DNA of 64,000 bases from Agelas oroides (Eukaryota; Porifera; Demospongiae; Agelasida; Agelasidae), in the NCBI GenBank assembly GCA_949130485.1, contig OX422199.1:1607902-1671901 (forward strand), written 5' to 3'. The position numbers and the translations under genes are program-made. This document shows positions 33,037-43,789 of the stretch, piece by piece. Within the stretch, counting starts at the first letter, position 1. Each line of letters starts with the position of its first letter. The notes under the pieces are model-generated. The model saw only the letters and a program-made list of their open reading frames with translations, was not told the DNA's origin and searched no databases.

Positions 33037-33914
33037 GGCCACTCCAAGTTGTACTGCTGTTTCTGATCCGGGGAATTGCCCTGCTATGCGCGGGCGGGCG
33101 GTACATCAGCAACACAATTAGCAATGAAAACAGAAGTGGTTGTCAGTATAAACAACACTCAAAAACACCCTCAGGAGTAAATACAAAATTAATCCGAAGG
33201 GAAACTCATTTCTTTTCTGACAGCAAATCCAGTATTGCATTGTAGAGTCGATCTCGAGAGTTGTTTCTGTCCGTTTCTCAGGAAGTCTTTGTTGGACAGC
33301 TGTCGTTGCGATCCCATCAACATAGCAAATGCATTCACTGCTTGTTTTGGTTCATTTCCTTTGGGTTGAGAGATCACATATCGAAGGTATCCGCCATAGG
33401 TAGCAAGTCCAATCGTATTGACAACTCAATTTCATCAAGGCTCCGACCGAGATACACGCTGATTAGCTTGATCGTCGTGCTACTTGTGCTTTGTATTTTC
33501 GCCCAGGCAACATCATGGAAGAATTGCTCCACGGTTCTACCAGGCTCCCCATTCAGCAATATCCTCCACGGCATCAAAAGACTGTGCCTTGAACGGCAAA
33601 ACACGCTCACCATTTATATCAGAGTTTGAGCCATCACAAGGGAGACCAGGCCGTCGCTGCATCGGAAAACCGAGCAATGAAACCACAAAATGACGCTATT
33701 TACTGCTTTCTTCTAGTATAAGCGCATCAAAGTTAGATCAAGGCTGGAAATACAAGATACAACTCTCACCTGCAAAAAAAATCACCACGAAGCGTCGGAT
33801 TCCAACGTGGCCCAGCTTCTGCGCATGCGCATTACGCTTGGATGCTCATAAATTGGAACGGTCTGGAAGGGTGCGGGCGGAGGACCAGAAACAGAAGTAC
33901 AACTTGGAGTGGCC
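33037..33914. mobile_element. 878-bp PIF/Harbinger-like element with TAA target duplication
   Basis: Ends GGCCACTCCAAGTTGTACTG and CAGAAGTACAACTTGGAGTGGCC-type complement; TAA is present on both sides (33034-33036 and 33915-33917). The mirror arm of the foldback element shows the uninterrupted site, confirming insertion. Minus-strand frames at 33189-33377 and 33374-33613 look protein-like (HDVAWAKIQSTSSTTIKLIS) but no known transposase domain was recognised. Confidence 0.72.
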
Positions 33915-34139
33915 TAAGCATATCAGTGCTAGGAGAAGCCATGGTCTGGGAGGCAAGACTAGTTTTAGGATTTAAGGTTACATTGAGCTGACAAATGTGA
34001 CAACCATTACCAAAGGTGCATGAAGTCAATGGCGGCTTGATATGCCCTTAGTAATGGTTATGTGGTTGGCATACTCTGGTGTAGTCTTATGCCCAGCCCG
34101 CACATGCCTCCCGGCGAGAAACGGTCTGGTACCAATGAT

Positions 34140-34390
34140 CAAGAGCGCATATAAGAACGGGCGGCTAGAGTAAGAGCATGTAACTCCAATAGAAGCACAC
34201 AGTCCGGTCAGAATTATTGAACCGTACTAAAAATAGAACACCCGGCACGTGCTTAGCAACAATGGCTTATATCTATATGCAGCTGCGCAATACGTGCTAC
34301 TATTTTTAGTACGGTTCAATAATTCCAACCGGTTTCAAATTTACTGAGTTACACACTCTTACTCTAGCCGCCCGTTCTTATGCGCTCTTG
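34140..34390. mobile_element. 251-bp palindromic MITE; related copy at 39963-40213
   Basis: Ends CAAGAGCGCATATAAGAACGG and CCGTTCTTATGCGCTCTTG with arms continuing through GGCTAGAGTAAGAG. The centre holds ATTGAACCGTACTAAAAATA and its complement. The copy at 39963-40213 shares TAGCCACCCGTTCTTATGCG and CTATTTTTAGTGCAGTTCAA. Confidence 0.8.
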
Positions 34391-35142
34391 AATCATATAA
34401 GGGCATATCAAGCCGCCATTGACTTCATGCTGACACTCTTGGTAATGGTTACGTCACGTTTGTTAGCTCAACGTAACCTTGCCATTACTTAAATACTACT
34501 CTTGCCTGCCAGACCATGGCTTCTCCTAGCACTGATACGCTTACATGCAGACTTGTCGTATCTGAAACTGCTTTTGCTTCTACACACACAACACTGTAGC
34601 ACTCAAAAGTCTATCAGGCAAGACTACTCCCATGCAAGACAAATCTAACCTCGTCACCAGAATTTGATGGTCGTGCAGGAGAGCCTGGGGACAAGGCTAG
34701 TTGATTAGTTGAGGACTGAGCTATCAAAGACGGGGGCCATACTTGAAACTCGTACCACACAACCAACACTTCCAGACGGGCCAGCATAATCTATAACAGT
34801 AAAGTATGTAGATTCTGTACCTCCACAGAGAGAAAGAGCTTGCCTCGACCTCCTTTGGATATATGAGAGCGTTCAGAACACTTAGCCGTCAGCGCTGTCA
34901 TTTTGTTGCAAGTATACAAGGATCTACGGGGTTAAAATAACGACTTATGAATAATTTATTAGCGACATTCTGTCTGCACTTTACGAGAACCTTGAGCTAA
35001 ACTGGGCTGCGTTTTCTCCTTGAATTATCAGCCTGTGCAATGCGGCAAAATGCGTGTATACGCCCGTGCCACGCCCTTTGACCATCCATAAAGTTCATGC
35101 AAGTAAGAGACAGCTATAACAAGCAAAGAGGAGTTTATTGGT

Positions 35143-36500
35143 AGCGATGTCAGAGTCTCCAGAAGTATGCCAGTTTTCGTCTACAGAGGCCATATCTACA
35201 CATTGCTACAACGTACCTGCTTCAAATTGAGTACAGAGGTTTCTTAGAGTCTTAGGTACATTTGCATTTACTAATTTTGTGAAAATGTCTGCCTTAGCAG
35301 TGGCGGATTTAGGGGGGTAAGGGGGGTGCAAATGCACCCCCCCTTTGGCGGCTAGTAATGTATTTTGCGTACATAACTGCACGAGTCCATCAAATGATTA
35401 TGCAGCAGTGGCATGCAGCAACAACATCCAGGCACAGCTACACACTCACATATCAGTTCCTTACTGATCTCCAGACGTTTGACTAGGCCTAGAGTTGCTT
35501 CGAGATATTCAGTTCGGCCCGAGGGATCCGCCACGGCGCGCCTCGGCGTACGAGATTTCGAAATCCACTGGATTTGACGTGGATTTCGGATTTCAGAGTG
35601 GATTTGTGGATTTCACAGTGGATTTCTGGATTTCAGTTTGGATTTCTGCCGACAGGTTTGTAGTTTTGGTTAACTAAATTTTAAAAAGGCCATACTGAAA
35701 TGTATTTAGTTAAAGTTATAGTTAACTAAAACAACACCGTCGGACAGTCTTTTGTGACGGACCCCTCGGTTCGGCCTTCCAGCTATATTTTATTTTTATT
35801 GTAAGAATGCGTTTACGTGACCGAAAGTGGGCGTGGCAACCCAAAAAATTTCCGGCGCGCTTCGCGCGCCGGTGACTCAACCCCCCTTTCTAAATTTCTA
35901 GATCCGCCACTGCTTAGTCAAGAATGCATGCACTTTTTCGTCGTATTTCATCCTTTTTCTGTGTATTTTTGAGGTAACAACAGACTTTGTACTCCTGCTC
36001 ACAATGACTTTCAATATTCAACAATGAACAACCATTTTTGCATACCAGACTGGTTGTCCAAGGGGACAGTGCAGGTTTTTGATTGCAACTTTGATCCAAC
36101 TCCTGCGGAAATGCTACTATTTACAACCGAAAGACGTCGTTTTTTAAGCGTTTATCAAGCCTAGTGCAGGCATTACACTAGATATTCAAAGTGAACAACC
36201 TTGACTGGACTGAATAGGTACTGACTAACCTTCACAGCGAGTTTCATCTCAATTGGACTTGCAGTCGCTTGCGGAACGTGTACCGGACGCATAATCACGC
36301 AAAAACGACGTATAAATTTTCTGCAAATAACTTGCATTTCTAAGCTCATACAACCTGCTATGTGGACTCAAAGTTAATGATATTGGTACCGTTAGAATCG
36401 CCATTTCATGCTCTTTTCAAAAATCATAGTTGTTAATGTGATAAATTAAGTTCAATTTTTACCCCGATATCGCTATTATTGGATACGCTGTAAAATTGTT
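35143..36500. repeat. Segmental repeat, paralogue of 29632-30430, interrupted by a 615-bp MITE
   Basis: Colinear with 29632-30430 apart from the element at 35298-35912. The other copy therefore provides the empty site for that insertion. Confidence 0.65.
35298..35912. mobile_element. 615-bp non-autonomous DNA transposon, copy 1
   Basis: Begins CAGTGGCGGATTTAG and ends CTAGATCCGCCACTG. CTTAG is duplicated at 35293-35297 and 35913-35917. Near-identical to 38724-39338. Contains iterated GTGGATTTC motifs and a GGCGCGCTTCGCGCGCC palindrome. The 60-codon frames on both strands are shared because the DNA is shared; no transposase is present. A 5-bp duplication with CAG ends suggests a hAT5-like relative, uncertain. 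Confidence 0.88.
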
Positions 36501-37267
36501 GTAATAAACAGTGAACCAAATATGACTTGGGCATTATCAACTGTACAAGCATTTAAGCTGGCAATAGTTTTGTAAATTCGCATACAGACAATATTAATTT
36601 GTGTTCCTGTTTTGACAAATTATATCCTCAAACTTCTCACCTTAACGCGAAGGCTTGCTGATGCGAGACGAACTTGTAACACCAGCAGCTGCCAATAAGT
36701 CGGATAAAACGTGCACTTCCAATCGCAAACTCAAGTTCTTGGTCTTTTCCGCGCAAATTGATTGCAGCCTGTGGGAGTTTTTATTCGTGCACTGTTTCCG
36801 CCACCTACAACAATGTACATTCCATCATAATTATAATATTCACAATTTCAGATATTGACATTAGTGTGGGCTATATAAATTTTCCTGTTTCAATGGACCA
36901 GGAAAACAATTTGGTAGTGGGTAGAACCCACCCAGACCATGTCCCATCTGCCGTTTGACCTTCATTGCTTTGTTATGGTGTTATTAATGCATAATGCCCG
37001 CTTTGTGGAGGATCTCAGTGATATTACAGATAGATATTTTTTTTACAAGCTGGTTTCTAGTTTTGTTATAAGTTATACAAACGTTTCCTGATTATTTTAC
37101 AAGGATTATTCGCACTAAGGATATACTTAGGGAGGTAAAAGAAGTATCTAAGTCGGATACCAGAATATAGACATCACGGCCGCTAGCGTAACCAACAAAT
37201 ATATACATATCTTGCATTTGTTAGCACTGGGCATCTAAAGGCTCGATTTCACTTTGGCATAATTCAA
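36501..37267. other. AT-rich stretch without recognisable gene
   Basis: Follows the segmental repeat. Short open frames at 36655-36958 lack splice or domain support, and nothing else was seen. Confidence 0.4.
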
Positions 37268-37317
37268 TAGTCTCGTGCCCAGACTATCGTGCGAAAAATA
37301 GTCTGGGCACAAGACTA
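37268..37317. mobile_element. 50-bp MITE with perfect 9-bp target duplication
   Basis: TAGTCTCGTGCCCAGACTAT, ten central bases, then ATAGTCTGGGCACAAGACTA. ATAATTCAA is duplicated exactly at 37259-37267 and 37318-37326. Confidence 0.9.
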
Positions 37318-37559
37318 ATAATTCAAAGCGTAGCAAGGCTTGGTAATCGTGATGTAGGCGTAGCGTAAGGCCAAACAAACTTGCTTATTAGCTTCTCGCC
37401 TACTTCAGAAGCGGGCGGGAGTTACCACATTTCTTCGAACACAGTGTGAGCTACCGCTAGCCTCGTTCCCAAACCAACCTCAGATTTTATCTCGCAGCTG
37501 TGGAGAAAAACACAACTATCATCCATCAACCCCTTCACAATTCCATCTAGTTTCAAAGA

Positions 37560-37864
37560 GCTAGAACAGACACTTGTCTGCTAACCAACACATATCTTGT
37601 CAACATATATCTTGTCATTTCAGTTTGTGCTGCAACCACTTAACAAATGAACTCTGTTTCTGCCGGACAGACGACATAAGGATTCCTGAGAACTTTTTAC
37701 CACAAACTTTGAACAACTGATAACCTTTCCCTGTTAATTGTATGCTCTAAACTTTGTTCTTTTGTTTTTATATATTTTGTAGATATTTGTTTGTAGTCCA
37801 GTAAGCCTAACCAGGCTGGCTACGCCTTGCGTAGGGACTTAAAAATAAATTGAATTGAATTGAA
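37560..37864 (+). mobile_element. 3' end of a non-LTR retrotransposon (CR1/L2-like tail)
   Basis: The stretch ends CTACGCCTTGCGTAGGGACT followed by TAAAAATAAATTGAATTGAATTGAA. An AATAAA-containing, TTGAA-repeating end of this kind is typical of 5'-truncated CR1/L2-type LINE copies. No reverse transcriptase is present. Boundaries are approximate. Confidence 0.45.
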
Positions 37865-38025
37865 TATATGCATCCATCTGGTGGCTAATCATATTGTCCA
37901 CCTGTTCAATGAACCCTGAAACTGCAGTAACTTGCACTTGTGGTCATATATGCATGCGCGCGCAGGTTATTATAAGCTTAATTGTTGCAGTCTATCACTT
38001 AGCTAGTCGGTCTGCTCCAATCGTA

Positions 38026-38474
38026 AACGCTTTAATTAACGCGCCTCTCTAATAAAAGCGCCCTTTTGACAAGAAACTAAATTTTCTCGCTCTAACGCGG
38101 GCGCCCCTTGACGACATATTTTTTTTTTTTAACGGCGCTTTCTATTAAGAGAGATTTCGCACCCGACTCGTGTGACTTTCGAGACATCTAGTTCTTCGAC
38201 TGATTTCTATATACTTCTACTTTTAATCTCTGGACTCCAAACGCGCTTGTATTCATGATAGCCTCGAATAACGTATATACTCAAATTCGATCGTTGTCAG
38301 TGTAGCCATACTCAGCTCTTTCAACTTCACGGAAAGGTGCCAGTTGCGCTCTAATTCGAAGGCGCCTCTCTAAATAAGGCGCCCCCAAGGGTCCGAAGTT
38401 ATTTTTTTCGCTCCAAACAAGGCGCCTTTGCGGATCGTAATTATTTTTTAACGGCGCGTTAATTAAAGCGCTTA
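38026..38474. mobile_element. About 449-bp element with CGCTTTAATTAACGCGCC ends
   Basis: The left end CGCTTTAATTAACGCGCC is matched by GGCGCGTTAATTAAAGCGC on the right. Both halves carry variants of GGCGCCTCTCTAA(T)AA..GCGCCC and TTTTTTAACGGCGC. An open frame on the minus strand (38281-38808) crosses from here into the neighbouring MITE and is not a gene. Confidence 0.6.
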
Positions 38475-38723
38475 TGGTAGTTGCCTGGCTCTCCTTTGCG
38501 GGCGAGGCTTTCTGCATGCACGTATATACCATAGTCTTATTCACGGTGCGTGTTTTATTGTGCCTTACTTCTAAGCATTTTCGGTCTTCTCGATAGCTGC
38601 TCCAAACCACACGAAATTTAGGAGCACGGTGAAGCAAAGCCGTAGAAGGTATTAAAACACTGGCAGCCGCGCGTTCGTTGATCGGTTGATTTTTCCAGTT
38701 CGGAGGTCCGGAGGTCACCCTGG

Positions 38724-39338
38724 CAGTGGCGGATTTAGGGGGGGTAAGGGGGGTGCAAATGCACCCCCCTTTGGCGGCTAGTAATGTATTTTGCGTACAT
38801 AACTGCACGAGTCCATCAAATGATTATGCAGCAGTGGCATGCAGCAACAACATCCAGGCACAGCTACACACTCACATATCAGTTCCTTACTGATCTCCAG
38901 ACGTTTGACTAGGCCTAGAGTTGCTTCGAGATATTCAGTTCGGCCCGAGGGATCCGCCACGGCGCGCCTCGGCGTACGAGATTTCGAAATCCACTGGATT
39001 TGACGTGGATTTCGGATTTCAGAGTGGATTTGTGGATTTCACAGTGGATTTCTGGATTTCAGTTTGGATTTCTGCCGACAGGTTTGTAGTTTTGGTTAAC
39101 TAAATTTTAAAAAGGCCATACTGAAATGTATTTAGTTAAAGTTATAGTTAACTAAAACAACACCGTCGGACAGTCTTTTGTGACGGACCCCTCGGTTCGG
39201 CCTTCCAGCTATATTTTATTTTTATTGTAAGAATGCGTTTACGTGACCGAAAGTGGGCGTGGCAACCCAAAAAATTTCCGGCGCGCTTCGCGCGCCGGTG
39301 ACTCAACCCCCCTTTCTAAATTTCTAGATCCGCCACTG
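38724..39338. mobile_element. 615-bp non-autonomous DNA transposon, copy 2
   Basis: Same length and nearly the same sequence as 35298-35912; ends CAGTGGCGGATTTAG and CTAGATCCGCCACTG. CCTGG is duplicated at 38719-38723 and 39339-39343. Confidence 0.88.
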
Positions 39339-39491
39339 CCTGGCCTTCATCGCATGATTCCGCTTTGATCCCGGTCGCAAACTCGAAGCCAACTGCGCGC
39401 GCGTCAACAGGGTGGAGTCGAACCGATGAACTTTGGATTGCCTTTGAACTTTGACGCCTGAACTTGAAGCCATAGGTAGTACAGCAGGAGC

Positions 39492-42400
39492 ATGGCTGTC
39501 AAGTTCGAGCTGCCTTTCACCCAGACCTCCCATGTGGTCGCCTTTGTCTGTGCGTTACTGTTGGCTGTTGTGCTGTCTCCCGTGGGAAATGTTCAGCTGA
39601 GCAAAGGAGAGATCGTAGCCGACCTGATCAGGCTCACTCACCTCACCGCCTTCGCAACGTGGCTAGGGGTGCAAGTGTGGGTCACTTTCTTTGCTGGTAT
39701 AGTTATCTAGTATTTCTCTTTTTTTTTTCCTGTACTGCAAGTGACAGAAAGCTGGGTGTGGGCCTGAGAAAGAGACTAAAACTAAGTTTTTCCTGTTGGT
39801 GTCCAACATACGGCCAGTGATGGAAAACTAGTCTCGTTCCCAGACCGCACGCTAGACGAAAGGTACGAGACTAATGGAAAACTAGGCGAGGCCTGACCAC
39901 TATGCAAGTAACAGGAAGCTGGACGTGAGCCTGGGAACGAGGCTAAAATGGAGCCTATAATTTATAAATAAAGTGTGCGTAAGAACTGGCGGCTGTAGTA
40001 AGAACATGTAACTGTAAAATTTGAAACTGGTCGGAATTACCTTCAGTGCTAACACATACTGTGCATGCTGCGTAGACATAAGCCATTGTTGCTAAGCACG
40101 TGACTGGGTGTTCTATTTTTAGTGCAGTTCAATAATTTTGACCGGACTACAGGCTTCTAATGGAGTTACACGCTCTTACTCTAGCCACCCGTTCTTATGC
40201 GCTCTTGTTATAAGTATATTTTGTTGCTTACAGTCATCACAGATAACAAGCTGGTGTAGGTGCCACTGCCTATGATGTTAAGGCCTTCCAAATCAATTCA
40301 TTGTTTCTCATTCCCCCAATAGACCCTGTGCCTAAATGGGCATGGTTACAAGTGGCATGATGTCATGGGCTGTGGCGTCAGTATTCTGATGACGCAATGG
40401 CTCTGTGAACGGCAAGTTTATATAGCGACGAGGTTGTGAGTTGGCTGCTGAACGTTACCATGAGCTGTATCTAAAATTGCTGCAGTATGACATACATCGC
40501 TATTAGCCTTATAACATACGTGAGTCACTAAGCTATCCAGCTGTCAGTATTGCTGGTAGGGAGCCAACAAGGGGTCCACGTGTACATGTACATTACTACT
40601 ATTCTACTGCCCTACAAAATGGCGTTGAGTATGTGGAAAATCGAGTATAATATACGGACCACACCCATGCAGGCACACGGTCTATACTGAAAACTATACA
40701 GGAAGTGAAAACTAATCAGTAGATGTCATTTCCTGTTTTGAGTAATGTACAATACGAGCACTTTCTCAGTTAATCAATACCGTATGGCGAGAAATTTTCG
40801 CGGGACAAAATTTTCGCGATTTTCGCGGATTTGCCTCAGACTGCGAAAATTTAAACCGCGAAATTTTGTGATCGTCGTACTTTGTGCTTTGTGATCATCA
40901 AACCGCGAAAATTATTTCGCGAAATCTTTGCCAGCAGCCAATCCGCGAAAATTTTGTCCTGCAAAAATTTCTCGCCATACGGTATACTAATACAGGCACC
41001 CTTGGGACCAATATATAATTAGTGAGGTGTCCTTATTTCAGGGAGAAAAAAATATGTAATTTATATAACCTGTTACCTAGGCAACATATAAGAATGTTGC
41101 TCATATCTCTCTTCTACAGTGATGTTGCCTAGGTAACAGGTTATATAATAGTTATATCCCTCCCTGGGGGGTGGTCATTTTACACATTGGTGTCAGGCTA
41201 CGCCAGGGAGGGATATACATATAAAGTAGGGACTCAGTTGTCTTGATTAACCAGGTGTTATTATTTTTATTTCAAGATATCCTTTATAAGTGGGGTTTTA
41301 CTGTAATAAAAATTTCAGTTAAAAAATGCGTGGGCTATCATGCTAAATTTGTGGACCCCCTGGACAATGCACACAAATATACACACAACAAATACACATT
41401 CATGCGACCCCCCTTTCCCCCCACCCCCACCATCACCGCCACACACACACACAGGAGTGACCATGTTTCGTCATCTTCCACGTCACATGTTTGGCTACAT
41501 CCAGAGCAAACTATTTCCAAAGTACTTTCTTCTTGGTACCATTCTCTCGTCTCTTACTACCCTCTCGTACCTTGTGGAGCATCCATTCTCATCATGGAGC
41601 TACAAGGAGAACATCCAGGTGTGCCCAACATTGCTTGTAACCATGGAAACATCATTGGGTAGCACTATAATTGCCACCTTGTGTGGTTACTAGCTTTCAA
41701 CTTCCTCTGAGTGTGGCCATAGCAACCCATCATGAAGGGTGCAATTCCAGCCCTTGTGTTTTTCAAATGAAAACTTGCTCTGCTGATACTGGAGCTACAA
41801 GGAGAACATCCAGGTGTGCCCAACATTGCTTGTAACCAGGGAAACATCATTTAGGAAGCACTAATTGCTATCTCAGGTAGTTACTATATATATATATAGC
41901 TTTCAACTTCCTCTGGGTGTGGCCATAGCAGCCCATAATGAAGGGTGGCAATTCCAGCCCTTGTGTTTTTCACATGCTTTGTGGATACTGCCACAACTTG
42001 TTTGACACGATATCTCTTCCTTACTTGAATAGTTCCTTGGGAAGGCCTGCGAAGGAATTTTTGCACACTGAAAAATGTTATAGATGGTTTTCATGGGGCA
42101 TGGCTTCACTTCCGGAGGGCAAGAGTCGGGGTATGTATTCGGTGCAGCTGTGTGCTAAATACAGGCAAGGGAGCACTACACTGAGTCAGTGCTGCTTCTC
42201 TCAAGGTAAAAGGTCTGCTGTACAGCTGCCACTTGATCACGCATTTGCCCTCCGGAAATAAGATATAAGCTACTTTATTGACCATCTATAGCTGTCCAGC
42301 TAGAGCTCACCTAGGTACCAGGGTCCACTGTGAAAGTTTGCTTCAAAGTAAGCGAGGACTGGTTTTGCATCAATTCACCTTTGAAGTGCAATCCCCAACA

Positions 42401-43086
42401 TGTGGAAACAGTATTAGAGTACAAACCTTTACTCAAGGTGGCCTCGGAATAACCTTAATTGTACCCAGCAAGCCGAATCTGGTATCAGGCTAACCTCTGG
42501 GTTGTTAAGTTTACTTAGACACTTAACACCTGACTTAACAACTAACCTCTGGGTTGTTAAGTTTACTTAGACACTTAACACCTGACTTAACAACTTCATT
42601 TATTTTAAGTGAACTTTTAGGAATTTAGGTCCCCCATTGTGTATTTTGCCATTTTTCCACACTTGTTGAAGGCGAGTTTCAATCACAGGGTAAGTATATA
42701 CACCCACCAAGTATGTAGCACACGCAGTGTCTCCCAAAAGTTGCGTACTTGAGTTCACTTCTTATAAGCAGCTTTCTCTTTCCCCATAGGGCTATTCGCT
42801 CCTTGTGTCCCTTGTGATGGTGCTGCTAAACCTACTCTACTTTGAACCCCAGACGACGAAAGTCTCGTTCAAGAAACACCATTACGAGAAGGAGCACCAG
42901 GCAGGAGAAGCCATTGGAAAAGTTGAGGAGGAGAAGCTGAAAGCGCTCAACCAGATCCCAGAGTATGCTGCTCTAAGCAAGAGGTTTGTGTGGCTACACA
43001 CTCTTGCTTCGATTGCAAACCTCACAGCCCTTGCAGCCCAGGCTCTCCATCTGTGGTATCTGGCTCATCAGCTGAGTTCCATTTGA
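39492..43086 (+). CDS. TMEM205: TMEM205-like multi-pass membrane protein, 3 exons
   Basis: Exons 39492-39696, 41455-41618 and 42790-43086 join in phase to 221 residues (human TMEM205: 189). Family blocks are RLTHLTAFATWLGVQVWVTF (compare human [20 protein letters not shown]), FRHLPRHMFGYIQSKLFPKY (human [20 protein letters not shown]), NLLYFEPQTT (human RWLEPRTT) and a C-terminal helix after YAALSKRF. There are four or more hydrophobic segments: about 15-35, 45-70, 90-110, 125-145 and 195-215. TMEM205 belongs to the DUF4149 family; the vertebrate protein is linked to membrane trafficking and cisplatin resistance, but its biochemical activity is unclear. The extra N-terminal hydrophobic segment is longer than in human. 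Intron 1 holds several MITEs and a CA run at its acceptor; the exon 2 border is tandemly duplicated. Confidence 0.9.
39829..39873. mobile_element. 45-bp MITE with perfect 9-bp target duplication
   Basis: Starts TAGTCTCGTTCCCAGACC and ends AAAGGTACGAGACTA. ATGGAAAAC is duplicated exactly at 39820-39828 and 39874-39882. It is the shortest copy in the window. Confidence 0.85.
39963..40213. mobile_element. MITE, second copy of the 34140-34390 family, TMEM205 intron 1
   Basis: GTGCGTAAGAACTGGCGGCT at the left and CTAGCCACCCGTTCTTATGC at the right, in inverse orientation, with the shared TTCTATTTTTAGTGCAGTTC centre. Left end partly decayed. Confidence 0.7.
40780..40982. mobile_element. 203-bp Tc1/mariner-like MITE with TA target site, TMEM205 intron 1
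   Basis: Ends CCGTATGGCGAGAAATTTTC and AAATTTCTCGCCATACGG, both flanked by TA (40778-40779, 40983-40984). The interior repeats TTCGCG/CGCGAA and AAAATTTTCGC motifs. Confidence 0.82.
41062..41147. repeat. 86-bp inverted repeat (possible MITE), TMEM205 intron 1
   Basis: TATATAACCTGTTACCTAGG-type arm of 26 bp, perfectly repeated in inverse orientation around a 34-base loop. A second small inverted pair (ATCCCTCCCTGG/CCAGGGAGGGAT) follows at 41155-41217. Confidence 0.8.
41420..41453. repeat. C-rich plus (CA)n run at TMEM205 exon 2 acceptor
   Basis: A stretch of C-rich sequence passes into CACACACACACACAG directly at the exon start (41455). Confidence 0.85.
41596..41989. repeat. Tandem duplication crossing the exon 2 donor of TMEM205
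   Basis: GGAGCTACAAGGAGAACATC followed by CAGGTGTGCCCAACATTGCT occurs as the end of exon 2 plus donor (41596-) and again at 41790-. Both copies are followed by CTTTCAACTTCCTCTG and TTCCAGCCCTTGTGTTTTTC blocks. Unit about 195-200 bp. Extension past the first donor meets a stop after 24 codons. Confidence 0.85.
42075..42262. mobile_element. MITE-like repeat; partial copy at 44861-44960
   Basis: CTTCCGGAGGGCAAGAGT near the left and CATTTGCCCTCCGGAA at the right form inverted ends. TATAGATGGTTTTCATGGGG through GGAGGGCAAGAGTC is shared with 44861-44910. Confidence 0.6.
42492..42595. repeat. 52-bp tandem duplication
   Basis: AACCTCTGGGTTGTTAAGTT through CACCTGACTTAACAAC occurs twice without a gap, in TMEM205 intron 2. 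Confidence 0.9.
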
Positions 43087-43221
43087 CAGTTTGTTTTGTT
43101 TTGGGCCTAATGTTTAGGGAGACACTAGGAATTCAATTTTGTACGCATGAAATTTTCACAGAAGCACTTGGCAGCACATTCACTTTTGTTCTAAAAATTA
43201 ATAAGCATAGTGGAGCACGCA

Positions 43222-43352
43222 CAAGTAAATTTTATGGACTACGAGTAAATTTTATGGACTACGAGTAAATTTTATGGACTACGAGTAAATTTTATAGACT
43301 ACAAGTAAATTTTATAGACTACAAGTAAATTTTATGGACTACAAGTAAATTT
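43222..43352. repeat. 20-21 bp minisatellite
   Basis: Seven copies of a unit reading AAGTAAATTTTATGGACTAC, with G/A variants, ending where the SINE-like element begins. Confidence 0.88.
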
Positions 43353-43354
43353 TG

Positions 43355-43625
43355 TGGGTTGCTGGTGGCCTATTGATTAAAGCACTGGACTGCGGATCGA
43401 AAGGTCCAGGGTTCCAGTCCCACTAGCAGCAGAGATATATTTCTCTTCTGGGTGCACTCAGCCCTACCTCAAAAATTGAGTAGAAGGTTTTCCTTCGTGT
43501 CCTTCGGAGGGGACATTAAGCCCTCGGTTGGGAACCCCTTAAAATTAGCCTAAGTGCTATTGGGGATTTCCTTGTTAACTGGGTCATCCCAGGTAAACCT
43601 GTGATACTATCAGAATTAAAGGGAC
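43355..43625 (+). mobile_element. tRNA-derived SINE-like element
   Basis: The tRNA-like head (43364-43431) has an A-box-like TGGCCTATTGATTAAAGC and a B box GGTTCCAGTCC. The spacing and the anticodon-arm stretch CTGGACTGCGGATCGAAAGG are tRNA-like, but the acceptor stem does not close. A conserved-looking tail follows: CCTTCGGAGGGGACATTAAG, then CCCTCGGTTGGGAACCCC. This recalls the central domain of invertebrate tRNA-SINEs; family not verified. Confidence 0.6.
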
Positions 43626-43789
43626 TGTGATACTTTCAGTAAGGGGCTGTTTGGTGCACCAGGAAATGTTCTTACAAAAACAACACTTGTGAAGTCATTG
43701 GCCACCTGTTGTAAACATCCAGACATCAAAACAACAGCAGGCAGAACTGCATTCCAGGGATGGTGAGATGATTGAAGCCCTTCCTGAAC

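Larger units (their letters stand above)
32592..35001. mobile_element. Foldback element with arms of about 600 bp, interrupted by two younger elements
   Basis: The left arm (32592-33036, resuming at 33918-34075) is the inverted copy of the right arm (34390-35001). Shared blocks include GGTTCTCGTAAAGTGCAGAC, CATATATCCAAAGGAGGTCG, ACAAGTCTGCATGTAA, AGAAGCCATGGTCTGG and CATGAAGTCAATGGCGGCTT. The right arm has about 36 extra bases near 34905. The left arm is split by the element at 33037-33914, and the loop is filled by the MITE at 34140-34390. A TAGCCTTGTCCCCAGGC MITE copy is contained in both arms. Confidence 0.8.

Noticed and set aside
35298..35912. PIF/Harbinger assignment of the 615-bp elements from a TTA flank
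   Set aside because: The second copy has no TWA flank; both copies agree on a 5-bp duplication when the end is set at CAGTGG.
38281..38808. 175-codon minus open frame
   Set aside because: Crosses from one transposon-like repeat into the 615-bp MITE; no domain and no homologous reading in other copies.
43364..43431. Functional tRNA gene
   Set aside because: A and B boxes are recognisable but the acceptor stem does not close and a SINE-like tail follows.
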